64,000 bases of DNA from Pseudomonas cremoricolorata (GTDB taxonomy: Bacteria > Pseudomonadota > Gammaproteobacteria > Pseudomonadales > Pseudomonadaceae), in the NCBI RefSeq assembly GCF_000759535.1, contig NZ_CP009455.1:4216001-4280000 (forward strand), written 5' to 3'. A program made the translations under genes and the position numbers. The first letter of the stretch is position 1, and the number at the start of each line of letters is the position of its first letter. Below, one piece after another: positions 18,399 through 27,496 of the stretch. The notes under the pieces were generated by a model. It made no database searches, was not told the DNA's origin, and saw nothing but the letters and a program-made list of their open reading frames with translations.

Positions 18399-19562
18399 AT
18401 GCATTACCCCACCCTCAACTTCGCCTTGGGCGAAACCCACGACATGCTGCGCGAGCAGGTACGCCAGTTCGTCGCCGCCGAGGTGGCGCCGCGCGCCGCG
18501 CAGATCGACCAGGACAACCAGTTCCCCACAGATCTGTGGCGCACGTTCGGTGACATGGGCCTGCTCGGCATCACGGTGCCGGAGGAGTACGGCGGCGCTG
18601 GCCTGGGCTACCTGGCCCATGTGCTGGCCATGGAGGAAATCAGCCGCGGCTCGGCCTCAGTGGCGTTGTCCTATGGCGCGCATTCGAACCTGTGCGTGAA
18701 CCAGATCAACCGCAATGGCACCGATCTGCAGAAACGTACCTACTTGCCCCGGCTGATCAGCGGCGAACACGTCGGTGCCCTGGCCATGAGCGAACCCAAC
18801 GCCGGCTCTGACGTGGTGTCGATGAAGCTGCGCGCCGAGAAGCGCGGCGACCACTATGTGCTCAATGGCAGCAAGACCTGGATCACCAACGGTCCGGACG
18901 CCAACACCTACGTCATCTATGCCAAAACCCATCCGGAACGTGGCAGCAAAGGCATCACCGCGTTCATCGTCGAGCGCGACTGGAAAGGATTTTCCCGCAG
19001 CCAGAAGTTCGACAAGCTGGGCATGCGCGGCTCCAACACCTGTGAGCTGTTCTTCGATGATGTCGAGGTGCCGGAGGACAACGTGCTCGGTCAGGTGGAC
19101 GGCGGCGCGCGGGTGCTTATGAGCGGCCTGGACTACGAGCGCGTGGTGCTCGCCGGCGGGCCGACGGGCATCATGCAGGCCTGCCTGGACCTGGTCATTC
19201 CCTACGTTCACGACCGCAAGCAGTTCGGCCAGAGCATCGGCGAGTTCCAGCTGATTCAGGGCAAGCTCGCCGACATGTACACCCAGCTCAACGCCAGCCG
19301 TGCCTATCTGTACGCCGTGGCCCAGGCCTGCGACCGCGGCGAGACCACGCGCAAGGACGCGGCCGGAGTCATTCTCTACAGCGCCGAGCGCGCTACACAG
19401 ATGGCGCTGGAGGCGATCCAGATTCTTGGCGGCAACGGCTACATCAACCAATTCCCCGCAGGCCGTCTGCTACGCGACGCCAAGCTGTACGAAATCGGTG
19501 CCGGCACCAGCGAAATCCGCCGCATGCTCATTGGCCGCGAACTGTTCAACGAGACCGTATGA
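18399..19562 (+). CDS. ivd: Isovaleryl-CoA dehydrogenase
   Basis: This 387-residue FAD-dependent acyl-CoA dehydrogenase oxidises isovaleryl-CoA to 3-methylcrotonyl-CoA in leucine breakdown. The ATG at 18399 is chosen over GTG 18390, since AAGG is correctly spaced before it. Visible are the acyl-CoA dehydrogenase signatures ([33 protein letters not shown]). E247 in [11 protein letters not shown] is the position specific to isovaleryl-CoA dehydrogenases, unlike the C-terminal Glu of most relatives. It is first in the rightward ivd-mccB-hydratase-mccA cluster (liuABCD order). Confidence 0.95.
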   Translation: MHYPTLNFALGETHDMLREQVRQFVAAEVAPRAAQIDQDNQFPTDLWRTFGDMGLLGITVPEEYGGAGLGYLAHVLAMEEISRGSASVALSYGAHSNLCVNQINRNGTDLQKRTYLPRLISGEHVGALAMSEPNAGSDVVSMKLRAEKRGDHYVLNGSKTWITNGPDANTYVIYAKTHPERGSKGITAFIVERDWKGFSRSQKFDKLGMRGSNTCELFFDDVEVPEDNVLGQVDGGARVLMSGLDYERVVLAGGPTGIMQACLDLVIPYVHDRKQFGQSIGEFQLIQGKLADMYTQLNASRAYLYAVAQACDRGETTRKDAAGVILYSAERATQMALEAIQILGGNGYINQFPAGRLLRDAKLYEIGAGTSEIRRMLIGRELFNETV

Positions 19563-19638
19563 ACGCCTGGCTCCGCAGCCGGCGGCAGGTCAGCTGGCCG
19601 CTTGCCGCTCAACCCTTGCAGCTCCGCAGAGGAACGCC

Positions 19639-21243
19639 ATGATTCTGAAGTCGCAGTTGAACCCGCAATCGCCCGAGTTCCAAGCCAACCACGCAGCCAT
19701 GCTGGCCTTGGTCAACGACCTGCGCGACCTGCTGGGCAAGGTCAGCCAGGGCGGCGGTGCGCAAGCCCAGGCGCGCCACAGCGCGCGGGGCAAACTGCTG
19801 CCGCGCGAGCGTATCGACCGCCTGCTCGACCCCGGTTCAGCCTTTGTCGAAATCGGCCAGCTGGCCGCCCATGGGGTTTACGGCGAGGACGTACCGGCGG
19901 CCGGCCTGATCGTCGGTATCGGCCGGGTCGAAGGCGTCGAATGCCTGATCGTCGCCAACGATGCAACGGTCAAAGGCGGCTCGTATTATCCGCTGACGGT
20001 GAAAAAGCACCTGCGCGGGCAGGCCATCGCCCAGCAGAACCGTCTGCCGTGCATCTACCTGGTGGACTCAGGCGGGGCCAACCTGCCGCGCCAGGACGAG
20101 GTGTTCCCTGACCGCGAGCACTTCGGGCGCATCTTCTTCAACCAGGCCAACCTCAGCGCGGCGGGCATCCCGCAGATCGCGGTGGTCATGGGTTCGTGCA
20201 CCGCAGGCGGTGCCTACGTACCGGCCATGGCCGACGAGGCGATCATGGTCCGCGAACAGGCGACGATTTTTCTCGCCGGCCCGCCGCTGGTCAAGGCTGC
20301 CACGGGCGAGGTGGTCAGCGCCGAGGCTCTGGGCGGCGCAGATGTGCATTGCCGCACCAGCGGGGTGGCCGATCACTACGCCGAGAACGATGAACACGCA
20401 CTGGCCTTGGCGCGCCGCTGCATCGCCAACCTCAACTGGCGCAAGCTTGGCCAGTTGCAGTGCCAGGCCGTACACGCGCCGCTGTACGACACCGAGCAGT
20501 TATATGGCGTGATACCTGGCGATGCCAAGCAGCCGTTCGATGTCCGCGAGGTGATCACACGGCTGGTCGATGGCTCGCAGTTCGATGAATTCAAGGCGCT
20601 GTTCGGCACCACCCTGGTGTGTGGATTCGCTCACCTGCACGGCTACCCGATCGCCATCCTGGCCAATAACGGCATCCTCTTCGCGGAAGCGGCGCAGAAA
20701 GGCGCGCATTTCATCGAACTGGCCTGCCAGCGCGGCATTCCCCTGCTGTTTTTGCAGAACATCACAGGTTTCATGGTCGGCAAGAAGTACGAGGAAGGCG
20801 GCATCGCCAAACATGGCGCCAAGCTGGTCACTGCGGTGGCTTGTGCCCAAGTGCCGAAATTCACGGTGATCATCGGCGGCAGCTTCGGCGCCGGTAACTA
20901 CGGCATGTGTGGCCGTGCCTACGACCCACGCTTTCTGTGGATGTGGCCCAACGCGCGGATCGGCGTGATGGGCGCCGAACAGGCCGCAGGCGTGCTGGTG
21001 CAGGTCAAGCGTGAGCAGAGCGAACGCAGTGGCGAGGCGTTCAGCGCCGAGGACGAAAGCAAGTTGCGCCAGCCGATTCTTGAACAGTACGAACGTCAAG
21101 GCCACCCCTACTACTCCAGCGCGCGGCTGTGGGACGACGGCGTCATCGACCCGGCGCAGACCCGCGACGTGCTGGCCCTGGCGCTGTCTGCCGCCCTCAA
21201 CGCACCGATTGCCTCCAGCCGCTTCGGCATCTTCCGGATGTAA
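19639..21243 (+). CDS. mccB: 3-methylcrotonyl-CoA carboxylase, beta (carboxyltransferase) subunit
   Basis: The ATG at 19639 follows the ribosome-binding site AGAGGAA and gives 534 residues, the usual length. The two carboxyltransferase halves are visible: the N-terminal part with [11 protein letters not shown] and [13 protein letters not shown], and the C-terminal part with [16 protein letters not shown] and [19 protein letters not shown]. With the biotin-carrying MccA it carboxylates 3-methylcrotonyl-CoA to 3-methylglutaconyl-CoA. It lies 76 nt after ivd. Confidence 0.95.
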   Translation: MILKSQLNPQSPEFQANHAAMLALVNDLRDLLGKVSQGGGAQAQARHSARGKLLPRERIDRLLDPGSAFVEIGQLAAHGVYGEDVPAAGLIVGIGRVEGVECLIVANDATVKGGSYYPLTVKKHLRGQAIAQQNRLPCIYLVDSGGANLPRQDEVFPDREHFGRIFFNQANLSAAGIPQIAVVMGSCTAGGAYVPAMADEAIMVREQATIFLAGPPLVKAATGEVVSAEALGGADVHCRTSGVADHYAENDEHALALARRCIANLNWRKLGQLQCQAVHAPLYDTEQLYGVIPGDAKQPFDVREVITRLVDGSQFDEFKALFGTTLVCGFAHLHGYPIAILANNGILFAEAAQKGAHFIELACQRGIPLLFLQNITGFMVGKKYEEGGIAKHGAKLVTAVACAQVPKFTVIIGGSFGAGNYGMCGRAYDPRFLWMWPNARIGVMGAEQAAGVLVQVKREQSERSGEAFSAEDESKLRQPILEQYERQGHPYYSSARLWDDGVIDPAQTRDVLALALSAALNAPIASSRFGIFRM

Positions 21244-21247
21244 GCCC

Positions 21248-22062
21248 ATGAACCCGTTCGATACCTTGGAACTGATCCACGATCCACGCGGCTTTGCCAC
21301 CCTGTGGCTGAACCGCCCCGAGAAAAACAACGCCTTCGACGGCCAGATGATCGCCGAGCTCAATACCGCTCTGGGTCAATTGGCCGACGACCCTTCCCTG
21401 CGCTTCGTGGTGCTGCGTGCCCGTGGCCGGCATTTCAGCGCCGGCGCGGACCTGGGCTGGATGCGCGCCGCAGCGCAGCTCGATTACGCGGCCAACCTGC
21501 GCGATGCCGAGGCGTTGGCCGAGGTGATGTACCGCCTGCACGCACTGCCCATGCCGACCCTGGCCGTTGTCCAGGGCGCGGCCTTCGGTGGCGCGCTGGG
21601 CCTGATCAGTTGCTGCGACATGGCCATCGGCAGCCGTGACGCGACCCTGTGCCTGTCGGAAGTACGCATTGGCCTGGCCCCGGCAGTGATCAGCCCGTTC
21701 GTGGCCCGCGCCATCGGTGCCCGGGCCATGCGGCGCTATGCGCTCAGTGCCGAGCGTTTCGACGGCGAGCGCGCCGTGCAACTGGGACTGTTCAGCGAAG
21801 TGTGTGATGCCTGCGAGCTGGATGCGCAACTGGCGCGCTGGGTCGACAACCTGCTGCTCAACAGCCCACAGGCGCTGCGTGCCAGCAAGGCGCTGCTCAA
21901 CGAAGTCGAAGGCGGCGCTCCGAGCAGCGAACTGCGCCAGGCCTGCCAGCGCTGCATCGCCGAACTTCGCGTCAGCGCCGAAGGCGAGGAAGGCTTGCAG
22001 GCCTTCTTGGACAAACGCCCCCCGGCTTGGCAGACCGGTATCACCGCACAGGACCCGCAGCC

Positions 22063-22066
<4 letters not shown>
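21248..22066 (+). CDS. 3-methylglutaconyl-CoA hydratase (enoyl-CoA hydratase family, LiuC-type)
   Basis: This 272-residue crotonase-fold protein lies inside the leucine cluster, where the third step is hydration of 3-methylglutaconyl-CoA to HMG-CoA. It has the oxyanion-hole segments ARGRHFSAGADLGWM and VQGAAFGGALGLISCCDMAI. It starts 4 nt after the mccB stop and overlaps mccA by four bases. The specific substrate is inferred from context; the fold call is sure. Confidence 0.9.
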
Positions 22067-23991
<1,925 letters not shown>

Positions 23992-23999
23992 TGAGCACG

Positions 24000-24017
24000 C
24001 GGCCAGCGAGCTGGCCG
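24000..24017. terminator. Hairpin between mccA and the convergent repressor gene
   Basis: CGGCCAGC and GCTGGCCG form an 8-bp stem around GA, between two converging genes. There is no T-run, so it is a possible rather than certain terminator. Confidence 0.4.
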
Positions 24018-24024
24018 GGATGAA

Positions 24025-24687
24025 TCAATGCATGCCGTGTGAACGTACCACCACGCCGAGCACCTCGAGGCTGTCGCTGCACAGCAGCTTGGGATACGTG
24101 GGATTGAGCGGTTTAAGGTAGCGCTGACCGCCATCTTCGATCAACTGGCGGAACATCGCCGCGGTGCCCGTCTGGCGAGCGATGACCAGCTTGCCTGGCG
24201 CTGCCGGTACACCGGGGTCGACCAGCACCAGCATGTTCTCCGGCACGCTGGGGCCGGTGGCCGAACTCATCAGATCGCCCTCGACCCTCAGCCAGAACGC
24301 ATTGCCTTGGGCGCAGTAGTCGGTTTGCTCGGTGACGATACTGGTCAGCGGCAACGGCCCGTCGAGTTCGGCCCAGGCCAGGACCGGGTAGCGGAATGAC
24401 AGCAGGTATTGCCCGTGACTGTCGACGTCCGACTCGGCGGTCGCCTCGCCGTAGACCCCTGCCCGCTCGCCGACGGCATTGACCGGCACGATCTTCAGAG
24501 ATACCTGCAGGTGCGGCATGCCAAGGGCCACCAGAACCTTGTTCATCATGTCGACCTTCGGCGTACGCGTGCCTCGCAGCCAGTGCCCGACCCCGCCCTG
24601 GGTGACACCGATGCGTTCGGCGAGCTGCTCTTGCGAAAGGCCGAGTTCACGTAATTTTTGCTTTACCAGCGCGATCCATTTATCCAT
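24025..24687 (-). CDS. XRE/S24-type repressor lacking the self-cleavage dyad
   Basis: Starting at ATG 24687, this 220-residue protein has an N-terminal helix-turn-helix (residues ~10-60: LSQEQLAERIGVTQGGVGHW) and a C-terminal LexA/CI-like S24 domain (~125-215). The domain keeps its scaffold: FWLRVEGDLM, VPENMLVLVDP, YLKPLNPTYP. However, the serine normally in GDSM is Leu139 (GDLM), and the lysine expected in FKRL-type motifs is Arg180 (FRQL). It should therefore bind DNA but not self-cleave on RecA activation (inference). There are no phage genes nearby. It is divergent from a DUF6124-like gene, with two inverted repeats in between. Confidence 0.85.
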   Translation of the reverse strand: MDKWIALVKQKLRELGLSQEQLAERIGVTQGGVGHWLRGTRTPKVDMMNKVLVALGMPHLQVSLKIVPVNAVGERAGVYGEATAESDVDSHGQYLLSFRYPVLAWAELDGPLPLTSIVTEQTDYCAQGNAFWLRVEGDLMSSATGPSVPENMLVLVDPGVPAAPGKLVIARQTGTAAMFRQLIEDGGQRYLKPLNPTYPKLLCSDSLEVLGVVVRSHGMH

Positions 24688-24724
24688 CGCCCGCACGATA
24701 CGGACTGCCCTGCAGCGCTCAATA

Positions 24725-24744
24725 CACAAATTGTAGTATTTGTG
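24725..24744. promoter_or_regulatory. Inverted repeat, candidate operator of the S24 repressor
   Basis: CACAAAT and ATTTGTG are separated by six bases, 38 bp upstream of the repressor start. AT-rich repeats of this size are usual operators for CI/PrtR-like repressors; autoregulation is the likely role. Confidence 0.55.
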
Positions 24745-24756
24745 AACCACCCTACA

Positions 24757-24771
24757 AGTACGGCCTGTACT
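24757..24771. promoter_or_regulatory. Second inverted repeat in the divergent region
   Basis: AGTAC, five bases, GTACT: a perfect 15-base inverted repeat, 49 bp before the DUF6124-like start. It differs in sequence from the first repeat, so it may serve another protein. Confidence 0.4.
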
Positions 24772-24819
24772 ATTATGAGTGTGGTATTCATGTCTCACTC
24801 ACAACTGATTGGTAACAGG

Positions 24820-25125
24820 ATGAAACCCACGACATATTCAGACAAGGATCTCGACAGCGAAGCCGCGCGCCGCGCCCTCGATTATTACCTCAATCCGACC
24901 CCCTCCAGCACCAGCGTCGATAACACGCCTTGGGCCGTGCGCGAAGATGCCACACCAGAAATGGTCGACGCCCATGTCATGAACCTGCTGCGCAGCGCAG
25001 CCGCCACCGCCTGTGACAGTGCCAGCCATCAGCAGGGCAACGTGCGGGAAGTGATGTACGCTCTGATGCACATGATCAACATGGCCAGGTCATTGCTCGA
25101 GCAGAAACATGCTCAACTGACGTAG
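24820..25125 (+). CDS. DUF6124/DUF3077-like hypothetical protein
   Basis: This 101-residue protein starts at ATG 24820. The segment SEAARRALDYYLNPTPSS resembles the N-terminal block of small Pseudomonas proteins annotated as DUF6124 or DUF3077 (pattern A.RALD.YL.P). The rest is predicted helical (HVMNLLRSAAATACDSA, MYALMHMINMARSLLEQK). There is no signal peptide. It is divergent from the S24 repressor and upstream of the PrrF locus. Function unknown; the family link is from memory and moderate. Confidence 0.6.
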   Translation: MKPTTYSDKDLDSEAARRALDYYLNPTPSSTSVDNTPWAVREDATPEMVDAHVMNLLRSAAATACDSASHQQGNVREVMYALMHMINMARSLLEQKHAQLT

Positions 25126-25209
25126 GGGAAGTAGAAAGGAAGGTGTAAAACCAGGATCAGGAAGTGCGTAGGCGTTTTTTTCGCCAGATCGCTAAAAATC
25201 ATTTGACTG

Positions 25210-25228
25210 CCAAATGATAACGATTATT
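25210..25228 (+). promoter_or_regulatory. Fur box over the prrF promoter
   Basis: The stretch CCAAATGATAACGATTATT matches the 19-bp Fur consensus at 13 positions. It covers the region between a -35 element TTGACT (25203-25208) and a -10 TATTAT (25225-25230). Fur with iron would block transcription of the sRNA that follows. Confidence 0.8.
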
Positions 25229-25236
25229 ATTGCACT

Positions 25237-25351
25237 CAGCAGGTCGAGAGACCCGCTGGATAATCCGAAGGCCCTCAGGTCGGGCGTTCAGACTATCTCC
25301 TCATCAGGCTAATCACGGTTTTTGACCCAGCTTTTGCTGGGTCTTTTTTTT
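25237..25351 (+). ncRNA. prrF: PrrF-type iron-responsive small RNA
   Basis: Between 25265 and 25320 the sequence contains the block I recognise as the conserved core of Pseudomonas PrrF sRNAs, including CAGACTATCTCCTCATCAGG followed by CTAATCACGG. A Fur box and promoter sit directly upstream, and a strong terminator ends it. The 5' end is estimated from the -10 at 25225-25230. PrrF RNAs are made in iron starvation and, with Hfq, repress iron-rich proteins such as TCA-cycle enzymes and superoxide dismutase. Only one copy is in the window. Confidence 0.88.
25324..25351 (+). terminator. Rho-independent terminator of prrF
   Basis: GACCCAGC, loop TTTT, GCTGGGTC, then eight T: a textbook intrinsic terminator forming the 3' end of the sRNA. 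Confidence 0.93.
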
Positions 25352-25458
25352 GGCTCTTCAGGCTAATGAAGAAGGGTTACCGCTGTAATGCTGGCGATGA
25401 TAGCAAACCCATGTCGCTGGTTAAAAGGTCACTGAACGCTTTTGCGGAATCAGCACTT

Positions 25459-25477
25459 GAGAATCAATCTCGTTAAG
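25459..25477 (+). promoter_or_regulatory. Possible second Fur box, before the sigma4/FecR-N gene
   Basis: GAGAATCAATCTCGTTAAG agrees with the Fur consensus at 11 of 19 positions and lies 54 bp before the ATG at 25531. Weak alone, but supported by the adjacent iron sRNA and the iron-type domains of the gene. Confidence 0.4.
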
Positions 25478-25530
25478 ATTAAGCTGGCGCCACGTCACGG
25501 AAGATGCCCCCCTTTCTGCAAGGAATCTCC

Positions 25531-26055
25531 ATGAGCCGTCTACTGCTGCCAATTGACCACGGCCCGCGCGCCGTCGATGAACCTGCCAGAGCGGCGTTGC
25601 TGCATGACTTGCGCCGCCTGCCACGACGAGCGCAGCAGGTATTTCTGCTCAATCGTCTCGATCAGCTGACATTTGCGCAAATCGCCGAGCGACTCAACCT
25701 GCCGCTGACCAGGGTCGAGCAATTGATGATCGAAGCACTGCACAGCACTTCAGCCAAGCCGCTTGCTGTCAATGCCCAGGCCACGCGCTGGTACATACGC
25801 CTGCAGAGCCCCGCCGCCACCGCCTGCGAACGCATCGATTTTCGTCGTTGGCTGGACGCCTCGCCCGTGCACCTGCAAGCCTTCCATGCCACCGAACTGC
25901 ATTGGCGCAGCCTGCTGGCGCCGGCTCGCGAACTGGGTGATCAGGGCTGGTATCGCACAGGCCGTGCAGCGTTTTCCCTGGGCGGTTGCTCGCTGGCGCT
26001 GGGTCTGGGCGCGGCTGCATTGCTGGCCTTCGGTCTGTGGAGCTCAGGGGTGTAA
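25531..26055 (+). CDS. Sigma-70 region 4 / FecR N-terminal (DUF4880) membrane fusion
   Basis: This 174-residue protein starts at ATG 25531 behind AAGGAA. Residues ~25-75 read like ECF sigma region 4 (LRRLPRRAQQVFLLNRLDQL, TFAQIAERLNLPLTRVEQLM). Residues ~82-127 match the cytoplasmic N-terminus of FecR anti-sigma factors (ATRWYIRLQSP, RRWLDASPVHLQAFHATE). Residues 149-170 form one membrane helix, and the protein ends four residues later. Sigma region 2 and the periplasmic FecR domain are both missing. It could be a remnant of an iron-starvation sigma/anti-sigma pair fused into one, or a membrane-tethered regulator. The M14 gene follows after 34 nt. Confidence 0.7.
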   Translation: MSRLLLPIDHGPRAVDEPARAALLHDLRRLPRRAQQVFLLNRLDQLTFAQIAERLNLPLTRVEQLMIEALHSTSAKPLAVNAQATRWYIRLQSPAATACERIDFRRWLDASPVHLQAFHATELHWRSLLAPARELGDQGWYRTGRAAFSLGGCSLALGLGAAALLAFGLWSSGV

Positions 26056-26089
26056 AGTAGCGTCACAACAACGCCAGAGGAACCGGGCA

Positions 26090-27238
26090 ATGACCGTGAC
26101 GCCAACCCCGCTACAGATCGATTGCGATTTCGATTCCGGCAACATCGACGTGCTCGATGCCAGCGACCCGTACAAGGTACGCCTGGCGATTCGCCCTGAC
26201 ACCTACAGTGGGCACTTCCAGTGGTTTCACTTTCGAAGCAACGGGTTGACCCCTGGCCAGCGTCATCGCTTCAGCCTGGAGAACGCCGGGCAATCGTCCT
26301 ATCCACACGCCTGGAGCGGCTATCAGGCCGTGGCGTCCTACGATCAGCAGCGCTGGTTCCGCGTGCCCAGCGAGTTCGATGGAAGCGCCCTGCACTTCAC
26401 CCTCGACGCCCAACGAACCCAAGCGTGGTTCGCCTACTTCGAACCCTACCCGCGTGCCCGCCACAATCAGTTGATCGAACGCGCCCGACACATTCCGGGA
26501 GTAGCGTTGCTCGCCAGCGGCCGTAGCGTCGAAGGCCGCGAGGTACCGCTGCTTCGTGCAGGTGATGGCGCATCGGGCAAACGCAAGCTGTGGCTGATTG
26601 CCCAGCAGCACCCCGGCGAACATATGGCCGAATGGTTCATGGAAGGCGTCATCGACCGTTTGCAGGCCAACGACACCTCGATGCAGCAGTTGCTGGCGAT
26701 CGCAGACCTCTACCTGATCTGCAACATGAACCCCGATGGGGCCTTCCACGGCCACCTGCGCACCAACTTCAAGGGCCAGGACCTCAACCGCGCCTGGCAG
26801 GACGCCAGCGTCGAGCTGAGCCCTGAGGTGTTCTTTGCCCAGACGCAGATGCAGCGTTACGGCGTGGATGCGTTCATCGATGTGCACGGTGACGAAGAAA
26901 TTCCCCATGTATTCACCGCCGCCTGCGAGGGCAACCCCGGCTACACGCCTCGTCTCGCAGCGCTGGAGGCCCAGTTCCGTGACACCCTGTGCGAACTCAC
27001 GGCAGATTTCCAGCAGGTTCACGGCTACACCCGCAGCTTGCCAGGCCAGGCCAACATGACCTTGGCCTGCAATGCGGTTGGCCAGGCCCACGATTGCCTG
27101 GCGCTGACCCTGGAAATGCCCTTCAAGGACCATGATGACGCGCCCAACCCTGAAACGGGCTGGTCAGGCGAACGCTCCAAGGCCCTTGCAGCAGCGGTGT
27201 TGGACACCTTGCACGCCATGGCCCCTGCCCTGCGCTGA
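26090..27238 (+). CDS. M14-family cytosolic-type zinc carboxypeptidase
   Basis: This 382-residue protein starts at ATG 26090. An N-terminal beta-sandwich typical of the CCP/AGBL-like group (residues ~1-125) precedes the M14 peptidase domain. Zinc ligands are H174 and E177 in HPGEHMAEW and H266 in DVHGDEE; the catalytic glutamate is E342 in LTLEMPF. The substrate-binding segment NPDGAFHGHLRTN is present. There is no signal peptide, so it is cytoplasmic. Substrate unknown; eukaryotic relatives trim C-terminal glutamates. Possible operon with the preceding sigma4/FecR-N gene. Confidence 0.88.
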   Translation: MTVTPTPLQIDCDFDSGNIDVLDASDPYKVRLAIRPDTYSGHFQWFHFRSNGLTPGQRHRFSLENAGQSSYPHAWSGYQAVASYDQQRWFRVPSEFDGSALHFTLDAQRTQAWFAYFEPYPRARHNQLIERARHIPGVALLASGRSVEGREVPLLRAGDGASGKRKLWLIAQQHPGEHMAEWFMEGVIDRLQANDTSMQQLLAIADLYLICNMNPDGAFHGHLRTNFKGQDLNRAWQDASVELSPEVFFAQTQMQRYGVDAFIDVHGDEEIPHVFTAACEGNPGYTPRLAALEAQFRDTLCELTADFQQVHGYTRSLPGQANMTLACNAVGQAHDCLALTLEMPFKDHDDAPNPETGWSGERSKALAAAVLDTLHAMAPALR

Positions 27239-27248
27239 GCCTGCGCAC

Positions 27249-27277
27249 CTGCACCCGCCCGCCATGGGCGGGTGCAG
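27249..27277 (+). terminator. Strong hairpin after the carboxypeptidase gene
   Basis: The 12-bp stem CTGCACCCGCCC / GGGCGGGTGCAG has a five-base loop and lies 10 nt after the stop. No T-run follows, but the stem is very stable. Confidence 0.5.
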
Positions 27278-27334
27278 CCCCCCCGGATGACACGGGCAGC
27301 GGCCTGTGCGCCATCCACCCTAGCGAAAAAAAAC

Positions 27335-27362
27335 TTGTACAAAACGCCTCGCAATGTAGAAC
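27335..27362 (+). promoter_or_regulatory. Candidate bphP promoter with a TGTACA motif
   Basis: TTGTAC (27335-27340) and TAGAAC (27357-27362) could be -35 and -10, with 16 bases between. TGTACA, 13 bases, TGTA resembles operators of B12-based light-sensing LitR/CarH regulators, with a spacing one base longer than the form I remember. Confidence 0.3.
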
Positions 27363-27496
27363 CTACTCGTCTCATTGGCCTCAAAAGGCCAGAATCCAAC
27401 GATGGATTGGCACTTTTCTGATAACGTAGGTAACTAAATTCCCCTCTTAATTACCTGCTTGCGGCCTGAACACAGGCCATGAACGGAGAGTGTTCC

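Noticed and set aside
24025..25125. Prophage or pyocin region suggested by the S24 repressor
   Set aside because: No integrase, structural, lysis or attachment-like sequences lie nearby; neighbours are metabolic genes and an sRNA.
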